The position numbers and the translations under genes were made by a program. Shown piece by piece: positions 6,936 through 16,028 of a stretch of DNA of 64,000 nucleotides; position 1 is the stretch's first letter, and each line of letters begins with the position of its first letter. The notes under the pieces are model-generated. The model searched no databases and had not been told where the DNA came from. It was given only the letters and a program-made list of their open reading frames with translations. The stretch is from Erwinia tracheiphila (GTDB taxonomy: Bacteria > Pseudomonadota > Gammaproteobacteria > Enterobacterales > Enterobacteriaceae), in contig NZ_CP089932.1 of the NCBI RefSeq assembly GCF_021365465.1, positions 2,232,001 to 2,296,000 on the forward strand, written 5' to 3'.

Positions 6936-7351
6936 GCATTTCAAATACCGACTCAACTTCATCATCGCTGGCCCGCCATTGCAGGTCCTGTGGCAAAATA
7001 CCGACCACGGGTGTGACCTGAAAACCGCTGCTGCTGGTCACGGCAGGCAGCACACCCAGCATACGTTACTGTGTCAGGATAGATGGCAACTTCCTCGTGT
7101 GTTTCGCGCAGCGCCGTGGCGATTAACGAGCCATCATCGCGGTCTTTCATCCCACCGGGAAAGGCCACCTGACCGGGAGGCTTTCGTAGTGTGGTGGCAC
7201 GCTGTGCCAGCAGCAGTGAAGGACGCGGGCGATTAATAACCGGCACCAGCACGGCTGCCTGACGGCCTGAGCACAATAACGCAGCAGGTTCAGGAGGTTG
7301 CAACATAAAACGGCTAATAAAGTGATCGATTGTCAGATTGGTGTCAGTCAT
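6907..7351 (-). pseudogene. nudL: nudL: CoA pyrophosphohydrolase, frameshifted and truncated by prophage
   Basis: Starts MTDTNLTIDHFISRF and overlaps the end of pabB by 8 bases, as in E. coli. The Nudix box is present (GGMKDRDDGSLIATALRE, then THEEVAI). At about 7060 a one-base shift breaks the frame; the other frame continues as [18 protein letters not shown] and ends at the phage junction after FEMPL. About 45 C-terminal residues are missing relative to E. coli (192 aa). NudL hydrolyses CoA and derivatives. Two independent lesions make it a pseudogene. Confidence 0.85.
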
Positions 7352-8708
7352 CGTGAGCTTCCAGACAGGGAAGAATTCGGTTAACTTTATCAAAAGTCTC
7401 CTGATATTCCGCCTGTTCATCGCTGTCCGCAACAATTCCTCCGCCTGCCGTGCAATAAAGCTGGCCCTTCTCCGCGGTCAGTGTGCGAATAGTAATACTG
7501 GTATCCATTCTGCCGCAAACGCTGAGATAACCAATGCTGCCACACCAGGCATTGCGTCTTTGGGGTTCCAGTTCGTCGATAATTTCCATTGCGCGTACCT
7601 TTGGCGCACCGGTTATGGAACCGCCGGGGAAGCAGGCGCGCAGTAAATCGCAGGCGCCGAGTTCAGATTTAAGCTCGGCGGTGATGGTGCTGACAAGGTG
7701 ATGGACTGCAGGAAAAGGCTCGACAACGAACAGTTCCGGTACCGTCACGCTGCCCGGTTTTGCCACCCTGCCAATATCGTTGCGCAGCAGATCGACAATC
7801 ATCACATTTTCTGCGCGATCCTTCGTTGAGTGTGCCAGTTTAACCGCCTGTGCGCGGTCGGCGTCAGGATCCGCAAGACGTGGAAGCGTGCCTTTGATGG
7901 GCCGGGTTTCAACGATCCCCCCAGTAAGATTTAAAAAACGCTCTGGTGAGAGGCTGAGAATGGCGCTTTGTGGCAGGCGGATAAAGGCACTAAAAGGAGC
8001 GCGGTTTTGTTGATTTAATCGTCTGAATGCCTGCCACTCATCGCCGCTGAAGCTTGCCTGAAATCGTTGCGCAAGATTGATTTGATAACAATCACCGCTG
8101 CGAAGCCACTGCTGAACCTGACGAAACTTCGCACCGTACTGCTCCCGGGTCATATTGGAAACCCACGGACTGGTCAATCTGAAAGGATGTTCAGGCAGCT
8201 CTGATTGCAGGTTTTCCAGCCAGATAAGTCGTGAAGAGCCATTATCCTGCATTACCAGGGTAAGCTTTTTTAGATGGTGATCGGCAATTAACGCCCAGTC
8301 GTATATGCCAATGGCCATATCGGGCGTATGCAGATCCTGCGTTGCCCGCTGCGGAAGATTTTCAAAGCGCCGTCCCAGATCATAGCCAAACAGGCCAAGG
8401 GCGCCGCCCTGGAACGGATAATCCTTATGCTCATCGGCATTGAAGGGGCAGGTTTGCAGGGTTTTTTGCAGTAAATACAGCGGATCTTCACGACTTTCGA
8501 TAACATGACCGCCCTGACAAACGGAGGTGATTTCACCGTGAGTAGTCAGGGTGATCAGCGGGTCGGCCACCATAATATCAAAACGATTGTCGCTGTGGTC
8601 AGCAAAGCCAGAGTGAAGCAGTATTGACCATGGCTCTGAGGAAACGGCAGTAAACAGCCGTTCAATCGCGCCCGGGGTATAGCTGAGAGGATAATAAACA
8701 GGTGACAT
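7344..8708 (-). CDS. pabB: Aminodeoxychorismate synthase component I
   Basis: 454 residues against 453 in E. coli. The C-terminal chorismate-binding domain has DLLRNDIGRVAKPGSV and CFPGGSITGAPKVRAMEIID, the latter with the conserved PIKG-type partner ETRPIKGTLPR. With PabA it converts chorismate and ammonia to 4-amino-4-deoxychorismate for folate synthesis in the cytoplasm. It is followed by nudL with an 8-base overlap, and yoaH lies divergently upstream as in E. coli. Confidence 0.95.
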   Translation of the reverse strand: MSPVYYPLSYTPGAIERLFTAVSSEPWSILLHSGFADHSDNRFDIMVADPLITLTTHGEITSVCQGGHVIESREDPLYLLQKTLQTCPFNADEHKDYPFQGGALGLFGYDLGRRFENLPQRATQDLHTPDMAIGIYDWALIADHHLKKLTLVMQDNGSSRLIWLENLQSELPEHPFRLTSPWVSNMTREQYGAKFRQVQQWLRSGDCYQINLAQRFQASFSGDEWQAFRRLNQQNRAPFSAFIRLPQSAILSLSPERFLNLTGGIVETRPIKGTLPRLADPDADRAQAVKLAHSTKDRAENVMIVDLLRNDIGRVAKPGSVTVPELFVVEPFPAVHHLVSTITAELKSELGACDLLRACFPGGSITGAPKVRAMEIIDELEPQRRNAWCGSIGYLSVCGRMDTSITIRTLTAEKGQLYCTAGGGIVADSDEQAEYQETFDKVNRILPCLEAHDD

Positions 8709-8819
8709 AGGGTTTTAAGATTCGACACAGTATTTTCCGGCAAGCCTGACATATTTTTCTGCTATTGGCATCACTTTGTTCGGCGTATGATAATTTCCAC
8801 AACCTGAAAGGAACAGACA

Positions 8820-9005
8820 ATGATTACTGGTTTACCCGCGCTTTCCCATGAGCAACAGCAACAGGCTGTTGAGTGCATCCAACAACTTATCGCGCAAGGC
8901 ATGAGCAGCGGCCAGGCTATTCAGCTGGTGGCGGCACAAATTCGTGAGAACCATACCGGTGCGATGATTGCTGCCCGTTTTGACGATGAAGATGAAGAGG
9001 ATTAA
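8820..9005 (+). CDS. yoaH: UPF0181 family protein YoaH
   Basis: 61 residues starting [18 protein letters not shown], closely matching E. coli YoaH (59 aa), including QGMSSGQAI and the acidic tail DDEDEED. It is a small, helical, acidic protein of unknown function. A good AAAGGAA ribosome binding site lies before the ATG. Its last codons overlap the start of the broken hydrolase gene. Confidence 0.9.
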   Translation: MITGLPALSHEQQQQAVECIQQLIAQGMSSGQAIQLVAAQIRENHTGAMIAARFDDEDEED

Positions 9006-10013
9006 CGGCTTTAAAAGTCCATTCAGACTGTTTTTTCTCATTTTGAGCAATCTGTTATTAAGCTGGAGCGCTCCCCCTTCTTTTGCCGGTGCCCGTTCAC
9101 CGCAATGGCCGCAGGATATGATTGAGCAAATCATTAAGCTCGATTCCGGCCAGCGCTTTCACTATTTTCTAAGTAACCAGCACATAAGTGACGATGTCAC
9201 TTATGTGCTGGTTGTGATGCACGGACATCCGCGCGACGGGGGGTAAAACGCTGGCTGCAGCGTTGCGCACTGCCAGCGGCAACCCTGTCGCAGATAATTT
9301 TCCTGCCGTCGTGTCGTTGTTTCAGGTGTCTGACATGGTTCCGGCACAGTGTTATTCACCCGGTTTGCATGCCGCTATACCAAAAGGAGGCGCTGTGGAA
9401 CGGTCATTTCTGGGTCGACGGCTTGCCTGATACGTTAGGTCAAGTAAGCGCATTCTCCGCAATAGATCGGTTACTGGTTGAGTTAAAACAGCGCTGGCCA
9501 TCCCTTCAGCAAATCACGCTGGCCGGTTTTTCCACCGGTGGACAGTTTGTGCAGCATTATGTGGCATTCGTACGCCATCCTGCCGGGATACGAATATGCT
9601 ATGTTATCGCCGATCCTGGGTCATGGCTGTGGTTTGACGCATGTCAGGCAACGTCCTGCCTACCAATAAACCGCTGGAAATACGGTATCGAAAGCGTGTC
9701 GACATGTTTGCATGATCGTGCTGCCGGCGCACATGAGCACTATCGCACGGCAGAAATAACTTACCTTGGAGGGAGTGACGATCACGGCAGTGGACTGGGC
9801 AGTGCTGAACACATCCTTGATAAATCCTGTGCTGCCATAAGTCAGGGGCGCTGGCGGTTAGACCGGGGCATCAATTTTTCCCGGTATGACCGCGAAGCGC
9901 TTAAACTGCAGGCGGCACACAGGCTCCATGTGGTGGCAGGATGTCATCATGAAGTGCTTTGTGTTTTTACTTCCTACGAAAGCAAAAGGGCACTTTTTAC
10001 CTTGTTACGCTGA
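8986..10013 (+). pseudogene. Exported alpha/beta hydrolase, broken by at least two frameshifts
   Basis: The N-terminal part has a signal peptide (SPFRLFFLILSNLLLSW, then SFAGA) and the oxyanion segment VVMHGHPRD. The frame breaks in a run of six G (9238-9243); removing one G restores GGKTLAAALRTASGNP. A second shift lies before 9369, after which ALWNGHFWVDGLPD and the nucleophile elbow GFSTGG follow, then YVIADPGSWLWFDA. The parts together form one serine hydrolase of the alpha/beta type, probably periplasmic. Substrate unknown. The gene is not at this place in E. coli. Confidence 0.75.
9175..9213. repeat. 39-base perfect hairpin with 18-bp arms
   Basis: AACCAGCACATAAGTGAC (9175-9192), loop GAT, then its exact reverse complement (9196-9213). 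It lies within the hydrolase coding sequence and encodes NQHISDDVTYVLV in frame. There is no T run, so it is not a typical terminator. Confidence 0.9.
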
Positions 10014-10022
10014 AGTAACGCA

Positions 10023-10367
10023 CTATCTGGCAGCGACAATCTTAATTTCTACGCGATAGTTTGGGTTCATTAATCCTGCCTGAACGGTGCAGCGCACCGG
10101 TGCGTTGCCGGGGGAAACCCAAGTATCCCAGGCGCGATTCATTGCCGGGAAATCGTCTTTATCAACCAGAAAAATAGTGGCGTCAAGGATGCGGCTTTTA
10201 TCTGAGCCTAAACGAGCCAGTGTGCGGTCAATCACGGCAAGGGCGTTGGCGGTTTGCGCGTGGGCATCTTCATCAAGGTTTTCCGGCACGCTGGTGTAAT
10301 AGATGGTGTCATTGTGTACCACTGCTTCCGACATACGATGTTCAGGATCGAGACGTTCAATACTCAT
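10023..10367 (-). CDS. yoaB: RidA-family protein YoaB
   Basis: 114 residues, the same length as E. coli YoaB. It is a YjgF/YER057c/UK114 fold protein; the RidA-type arginine in APVRCTVQAGL and the following acidic RVEIKIVA segment are present. RidA members hydrolyse reactive enamine/imine intermediates made by PLP enzymes; YoaB's own substrate is not established. It lies divergent from yoaA, as in E. coli. Confidence 0.9.
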   Translation of the reverse strand: MSIERLDPEHRMSEAVVHNDTIYYTSVPENLDEDAHAQTANALAVIDRTLARLGSDKSRILDATIFLVDKDDFPAMNRAWDTWVSPGNAPVRCTVQAGLMNPNYRVEIKIVAAR

Positions 10368-10650
10368 TATTTTCCCTTGAACGATTTGGGGGCCAGGCTA
10401 CAAGCCTGCCATAAATGCCCGGCGTTTGCTAATACGCAGGGTTCGGATAGCCTGACGAAAAAATGCTGGCGATGCGTGAGGTGAACACAGTAATAACAGA
10501 AAATTAGTCACGATACACGATAAAGGACATAAACATTATTTATCAGAAAATTACAGTGATTATGATGCTGTTCACTCGATTTTAACGACTTTGCTTCGTT
10601 CGGTCGGACTGACATAATGGCGGCGTTTTTTTCGTGGCGGTGAGGATAAA

Positions 10651-12561
10651 TTGGCAGACGATTTTGCAGCAGATGGCGCACTGGCGCAGGCGATTAACGG
10701 ATTCAGACCGCGCGAGCCTCAGGGCCTGATGGCAGATGCGGTGCGTCAGGCGATCGAGAATAAACAGGAGTTGGTTGTTGAAGCAGGAACCGGCACAGGT
10801 AAAACCTATGCCTATCTTGCCCCGGCGTTGCGCTCTGGTAAAAAAGTCATCGTTTCCACCGGTTCTAAAGCGTTGCAGGATCAACTCTACAATCGTGATT
10901 TACCCACCGTTGCAGCTGCGCTGAAATTTAAGGGCAGGCTGGCGTTGCTTAAAGGACGCGCTAACTATTTGTGCCTGGAGCGACTTGAGCAACAGTCAAT
11001 GGCGGGAGGCGAGCTGGTCGCTCAGGCGATGAGCGATCTGGTGCATCTGCGCAGTTGGTCGGCAGAAACGCAAGATGGCGATATCAGTACCTGTGGCGGT
11101 GTCACTGAGGACAGCCTGTTGTGGCCGCTGGTGACCAGTACTAACGACAACTGTCTGGGCAGCGATTGCCCACAATATCAGGATTGTTTTGTCGTCAAAG
11201 CGCGTCGCAGAGCGATGGATGCCGATGTGGTGGTGGTGAATCACCACCTGTTCCTGGCGGATATGGTGGTAAAGGAGAGCGGTTTTGCCGAGCTTATCCC
11301 CCAGGCCGACGTGATGATCTTCGATGAGGCCCACCAGGTGCCGGATATTGCCAGCCAGTATTTCGGACAGCAAATTTCTAGCAAGCAGCTGTTGGACCTT
11401 GCCAAAGATATTACCATTGCCTACCGAACTGAAATTCGCGATATGCAACAGCTACTGAAGTCTGCAGACCGTCTGGCACAAAGTACGCAGGATTTCAGAC
11501 TGGCGTTAGGGGAACCGGGTTTTCGCGGCAACCTGCGCGATCTGTTGAATAATCCCGCTATTCAGCGCACGCTGCTATTGCTGGATGATGCGCTGGAACT
11601 GTGTTACGACGTGGCAAAAATGGCGCTGGGGCGCTCCGCATTGCTGGATGCCGCCTTTGAGCGCGCCGCACTCTACCGCAGCAGACTACGCCGGCTCAAG
11701 GACGTGGCGCAGCCGGGATTCAGCTACTGGTATGAATGCCATGTGCGCCATTTTGTATTGGCGCTGACGCCGCTGTCGGTTGCTGAACGCTTTCGTGAAG
11801 TCATGGATGAGCGTCCTGCCAGTTGGATCTTCACTTCCGCCACGCTGTCGGTCAATGAACAAATGACTCATTTTGTTGAGCGACTTGGCGTGCGCCAGGC
11901 AGCAACACTTATTCTCAGCAGCCCTTTTGATTTTTCCCGACAGGCCCTGCTGTACGTGCCAAGAAATTTGCCGGCGCTGAATCAGGCCGGAGGTGTGCAG
12001 CAGATGGCCAGAATGCTTTTACCATTGATCGAGGCCAACAATGGTCGTTGCTTCCTGCTGTGTACCTCCCGTCAGATGATGAGAGATCTGGCAGAGCAGT
12101 TCAGAGCTTTACTCACTTTACCCGTATTGTTACAGGGCGAAACCAGTAAAGGACAGCTGCTCAAACAGTTTGTGGCCGCCGGGAATGCGCTGCTGGTGGC
12201 GACCAGCAGTTTCTGGGAGGGGGTTGACGTGCGGGGGGATGTGTTATCTCTGGTGATTATTGACAAACTACCGTTCGCGTCACCAGACGATCCACTGCTG
12301 AAAGCCAGGATGGAAGATTGCAAACTGCGTGGCGGCGATCCCTTTGACGATGTGCAGTTGCCTGACGCCGTCATTACATTAAAACAAGGAGTGGGACGCT
12401 TAATTCGTGACGTTGATGACAGAGGCGTACTGGTTATATGTGATAACCGTCTGGTGATGCGCCCTTACGGGGCTGTCTTCCTTAACAGCCTGCCGCCAGC
12501 ACCCCGCACCCGCGATCTCGAACGGGCAATCGCTTTTTTGACCTCATCACCTCAACAGTAA
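10651..12561 (+). CDS. yoaA: DinG/XPD-family iron-sulfur helicase YoaA
   Basis: 636 residues, equal to E. coli YoaA, starting at TTG (MADDFAADGALAQAI). Walker A is EAGTGTGKTYAYL (about residues 44-56), the DEAH box is IFDEAHQVPD, and four cysteines (NYLCLERL, NDNCLGSDCPQYQDC) would hold the 4Fe-4S cluster. The C-terminal helicase motifs include SSFWEGVDVRGD and QGVGRLIRDVDDRG. In E. coli YoaA works with the HolC subunit in rescuing stalled replication forks. It appears intact. Confidence 0.95.
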   Translation: MADDFAADGALAQAINGFRPREPQGLMADAVRQAIENKQELVVEAGTGTGKTYAYLAPALRSGKKVIVSTGSKALQDQLYNRDLPTVAAALKFKGRLALLKGRANYLCLERLEQQSMAGGELVAQAMSDLVHLRSWSAETQDGDISTCGGVTEDSLLWPLVTSTNDNCLGSDCPQYQDCFVVKARRRAMDADVVVVNHHLFLADMVVKESGFAELIPQADVMIFDEAHQVPDIASQYFGQQISSKQLLDLAKDITIAYRTEIRDMQQLLKSADRLAQSTQDFRLALGEPGFRGNLRDLLNNPAIQRTLLLLDDALELCYDVAKMALGRSALLDAAFERAALYRSRLRRLKDVAQPGFSYWYECHVRHFVLALTPLSVAERFREVMDERPASWIFTSATLSVNEQMTHFVERLGVRQAATLILSSPFDFSRQALLYVPRNLPALNQAGGVQQMARMLLPLIEANNGRCFLLCTSRQMMRDLAEQFRALLTLPVLLQGETSKGQLLKQFVAAGNALLVATSSFWEGVDVRGDVLSLVIIDKLPFASPDDPLLKARMEDCKLRGGDPFDDVQLPDAVITLKQGVGRLIRDVDDRGVLVICDNRLVMRPYGAVFLNSLPPAPRTRDLERAIAFLTSSPQQ

Positions 12562-12621
12562 TTTGCAGGACAGTGTGCTATGCTGCGCGGCGAATTTTTC
12601 CTTCCTGAGGTATCTACTTCC

Positions 12622-13320
12622 ATGCGGATTTTGGCTATTGATACGGCAACAGAGGCCTGTTCGGTCGCGCTGCTGATTGATAAAAAAGTCACGGCACACT
12701 TTGAGTTGTGCGCTCGTGAGCATACCCAGCGGATTTTGCCTGTGGTTCAACATATCCTCAGTGAATGCCAAATCTCGCTTACCGACCTTGATGCTCTTGC
12801 TTTTGGCCGTGGGCCGGGAAGTTTTACCGGTGTGCGAATTGCCGTCGGTATTGGGCAGGGCCTGGCGTTTGGCGCCGGGTTGCCCATGATCGGTGTGTCA
12901 ACGCTGAAAACGATGGCACAAAGCGCCTGGCGACTGCATGGTACAAGCCGGGTGCTGGCTGCTATTGATGCACGAATGGGTGAAGTTTATTGGGCAGAAT
13001 ATATTCGTGATGAACAGGGTAACTGGCAGGGCGAAGAGACCGAGGCGGTGCTGAAGCCGGAAACGGCACGGCAGCGTATGGCAAAGCTGACAGGTGACTG
13101 GGCAAGGGTGGGAACCGGTTGGGCTGCCTGGCCTTCTCTTACAGAAAGCAGATCGGAACTGACGTTAAACGCTACGGAGGTGATATTACCCTGTGCGGAA
13201 GATATGCTGCCGCTTGCTGCTGCTACCCTCGCGGCGGGAAAAACGATTGAGGCTGCACAAGCAGAGCCGACGTATCTGCGCAATGAGGTTACATGGAAGA
13301 AATTACCGGGTCGGGAATAA
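12622..13320 (+). CDS. tsaB: tRNA threonylcarbamoyladenosine synthesis protein TsaB
   Basis: 232 residues starting [17 protein letters not shown], placed at this ATG because TsaB proteins start there; the open frame extends 14 codons upstream. [20 protein letters not shown] is the conserved ASKHA signature. With TsaC, TsaD and TsaE it makes t6A at position 37 of ANN-decoding tRNAs, acting as the partner that supports TsaD. Convergent or operonic signals are not seen; slp-like follows after about 110 bases. Confidence 0.95.
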   Translation: MRILAIDTATEACSVALLIDKKVTAHFELCAREHTQRILPVVQHILSECQISLTDLDALAFGRGPGSFTGVRIAVGIGQGLAFGAGLPMIGVSTLKTMAQSAWRLHGTSRVLAAIDARMGEVYWAEYIRDEQGNWQGEETEAVLKPETARQRMAKLTGDWARVGTGWAAWPSLTESRSELTLNATEVILPCAEDMLPLAAATLAAGKTIEAAQAEPTYLRNEVTWKKLPGRE

Positions 13321-13434
13321 GTCGCGGGCTGTGTATAAAAATGGTATCAATTTATGCTGTGTTGGTACTGATGATGTGCTACGCAACTAATTATCTGTGC
13401 CACAGCCAAAGCTTTCGCTAACAGGGAAAATACT

Positions 13435-14031
13435 ATGCGTAAACGTATGTCATTGCAGTTTGGAAGTTTAGTTTTGCTTGCGGTCTTGCTGGCTGGCTGC
13501 GCCAGCGTACCGGATTCTGTTCGGGGAACGTCGCCGACACCACAGCAGGATTTAGTCAGGGTCATGAATGCACCGCAGCTTTATATCGGTCAGGAATCCC
13601 GCTTTGGCGGTAAAGTGGTGAAAGTCACTAACAAAAATGGCGTCACCCGACTTGAAATCGCGGGGATGCCGCTTGATGACACGGCGCGACCAGTCCTGGG
13701 CAGTCCATCGACGGGCAGAATTTATGCTGATATTAAAGGCTTTGCTGACCCGGTGGACTTCAATGGACAGATGGTTACTGTGGTAGGGATTATTACGGGT
13801 ACGGAAAAAGGACAGATCGGTGAAGCATCCTATAATTTTGTTACCATCAAGGTTAATGGTTATCAGCGCTGGCATTTGACTCAACAAATTATTACGCCGC
13901 CGCAGCCTGTTGACCCCTGGATTTGGTACGGCCCTCGGCCCGGGCATCATCATGGTGGATACTGGGGGCCACCACCGGGCGGTTTTTACACTCAGGTACC
14001 TGCTCAGGTTCAGACAATTCTGACAGAGTAA
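13435..14031 (+). CDS. yeaY: Slp-family outer membrane lipoprotein (YeaY)
   Basis: 198 residues with a lipoprotein signal peptide ending in the lipobox LLAGC (Cys about residue 22). The Slp domain follows ([45 protein letters not shown]). The C-terminus is rich in His, Gly and Pro ([18 protein letters not shown]), possibly metal-binding. It sits between tsaB and fadD as yeaY does in E. coli. Role unknown. Confidence 0.9.
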   Translation: MRKRMSLQFGSLVLLAVLLAGCASVPDSVRGTSPTPQQDLVRVMNAPQLYIGQESRFGGKVVKVTNKNGVTRLEIAGMPLDDTARPVLGSPSTGRIYADIKGFADPVDFNGQMVTVVGIITGTEKGQIGEASYNFVTIKVNGYQRWHLTQQIITPPQPVDPWIWYGPRPGHHHGGYWGPPPGGFYTQVPAQVQTILTE

Positions 14032-14050
14032 GCAGAGATGGCGGGATGAA

Positions 14051-14082
14051 AACCCGGCAGTTGTTGTTAAACTGCCGGGTTT
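14051..14082 (+). terminator. Terminator after yeaY
   Basis: AACCCGGCAG-TTGTTGTTAAA-CTGCCGGGTT then TATTTTTA: a 10-bp G+C-rich stem with a T-rich tail, about 20 bases after the lipoprotein stop. Confidence 0.85.
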
Positions 14083-14244
14083 ATTTTTACAGACTGAGTC
14101 TGACATACAATAAAATTAGTGATGTGCTTCGCAACCTTAATTACAGATAAACAGGCGAACGGTTACGCTGCGTTAAAGTAATGTTAATAGTGATGCCGGA
14201 AGACGATTGTGATGACAGTAAATAATCATTTCCGAGGTGTATTC

Positions 14245-15933
14245 TTGAATAAGGTTTGGTTAAACCGCTACCCCTCAGATGTTCCGGCAGAAATCAGTGC
14301 TGACCGTTATATATCTCTTGTTGATTTGTTTGAGCAAGCTACAAAACGTTACGGTGATAAACCTGCTTTCATCAATATGGGCCAGACCCTGAGTTATCGT
14401 GAGCTTGAGGGGCGAAGCCGGGCTTTTGCTACCTATCTGCAACAGACGCTGAAGCTGAAAAAAGGTGACACGGTTGCTTTGATGATGCCAAACCTGTTGC
14501 AGTGCCCGGTTGCCCGGTTGCCCGGTTGGGGGTGCTACGGGCGGGCCTGATTGTCGTCAATGTGAATCCTCTCTACACGCCACGTGAACTTGAACACCAG
14601 CTAAATGACAGCGGTGCCTGTGTGATCGTTATCGTGTCAAATTTTGCCCACACGCTGGAAAAAGTGGTGGAAAGAACCCAGTTAAAACATGTAATTGTTA
14701 CCCGTCTGGGGGACCAACTCTCACTTGCCAGGGCATCGCTTCTTAACTTTGTCGTGAAGTATATCAAGCGCATGGTTCCTCACTATCATTTGCCTGATGC
14801 CATTTCTTTTCGCAACGTCTTACGTTTGGGTGCTCAGTTAGTCTATCAGCGGCCAGAAATAATCAGCGATGATTTGGCTTTCCTGCAATATACCGGCGGA
14901 ACAACCGGCGTGGCGAAAGGGGCAAAGCTTACCCATCGTAATATGCAGGCCAATATTGAGCAAACCAGAGCAATTTATGGACCGTTGCTAAGAGAGGGGG
15001 GCGAAACGATAGTGACGCTTCTGCCGCTTTACCATATTTTTGCGCTTACCGTTAACTTCCTGTTATTTATTGGTCTTGGCGGTGCTAACCTGTTGATTAC
15101 CAACCCACGTGATATTCTTGGGATGGTGAGGGAGATGGCGAAGGCCCGCTTTACCGCCATCACCGGTGTGAATACGCTCTTTAATGCGCTGCTGAATAAC
15201 AAAGATTTTCAGCAGCTCGATTTTTCTCACCTGAACTTTTCGGCTGCCGGGGGAATGGCGGTGCATAAAGTCGTGGCCGAACGGTGGGAAAAACTGACCG
15301 GGCACTATTTACTTGAGGGCTATGGGCTGACTGAATGTGCTACGCTGGTCTCGGTCAATCCTTATGATATTCGCCATCACGATGGCAGCATTGGCTTGTC
15401 GGTACCGTCAACGGATATCAAACTGGTCAACGATCGGGATGAAGAAGTGGCTGAAGGCGAACCGGGGGAACTCTGTATTAAAGGAACCCAGGTGATGTCA
15501 GGCTACTGGCAACGTCCTGATGCGACTGATGAAGTATTAAAAAATGGATGGCTTCACAGCGGTGATATTGTTAACGTTGACTCCGCAGGTTTTATTCGGA
15601 TTGTAGACCGCAAGAAGGATATGATCCTGGTCTCCGGTTTTAACGTTTATCCTAATGAGATTGAAGACGTTTTGATGTCACATCCGAAAGTTCGTGAGGC
15701 CGCGGCAATCGGTGTTCCCAGTGACGTGGCAGGTGAAATCGTTAAAGTTTGCGTGGTAAAAAAATGCTTCGCTGACCGCTGAAGAATTACTGGTACAGTG
15801 CAAGAAAAATCTGACCGGCTATAAGGTTCCGAAGGTTGTTGAGTTTCGCGATGATTTACCCAAGACCAACGTTGGTAAAATTTTGCGACGCGAATTACGT
15901 GAAGAGGCGATAAAGTCGTTAAGAGCAGTGTGA
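14245..15933 (+). pseudogene. fadD: fadD: long-chain acyl-CoA synthetase, two frameshifts
   Basis: Starts at TTG 14245 ([16 protein letters not shown]) behind CGAGGTG; E. coli FadD starts KKVWLNRYP. The AMP-binding signature ([18 protein letters not shown]) and the fatty acid signature region ([23 protein letters not shown]) are present. The frame breaks at three tandem copies of GCCCGGTT (14504-14527); two copies would be in frame. It breaks again at A7 (15758-15764), after which [11 protein letters not shown] and [12 protein letters not shown] complete the protein to TGA 15931. FadD activates imported fatty acids for beta-oxidation. A full-length protein cannot be made without recoding. Confidence 0.92.
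14504..14527 (+). repeat. Three tandem copies of an 8-bp unit in fadD
   Basis: GCCCGGTT repeated exactly three times. Because 8 is not a multiple of 3, copy number changes the frame: two copies give [15 protein letters not shown], which fits FadD, while three copies end in a stop at 14550. Confidence 0.95.
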
Positions 15934-15960
15934 CACACTCTGTTATTTAAGTTTATAAAA

Positions 15961-15986
15961 ACGCCGGTGATACACCGGCGTTTTTA
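15961..15986 (+). terminator. Terminator after fadD
   Basis: ACGCCGGTG-ATA-CACCGGCGT followed by TTTT, a 9-bp stem with T run, 27 bases after the fadD stop. Confidence 0.88.
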
Positions 15987-16028
15987 CTGAGTCATGCAGA
16001 GAGATGCAGACGTTGTAGCGAGAGGACC

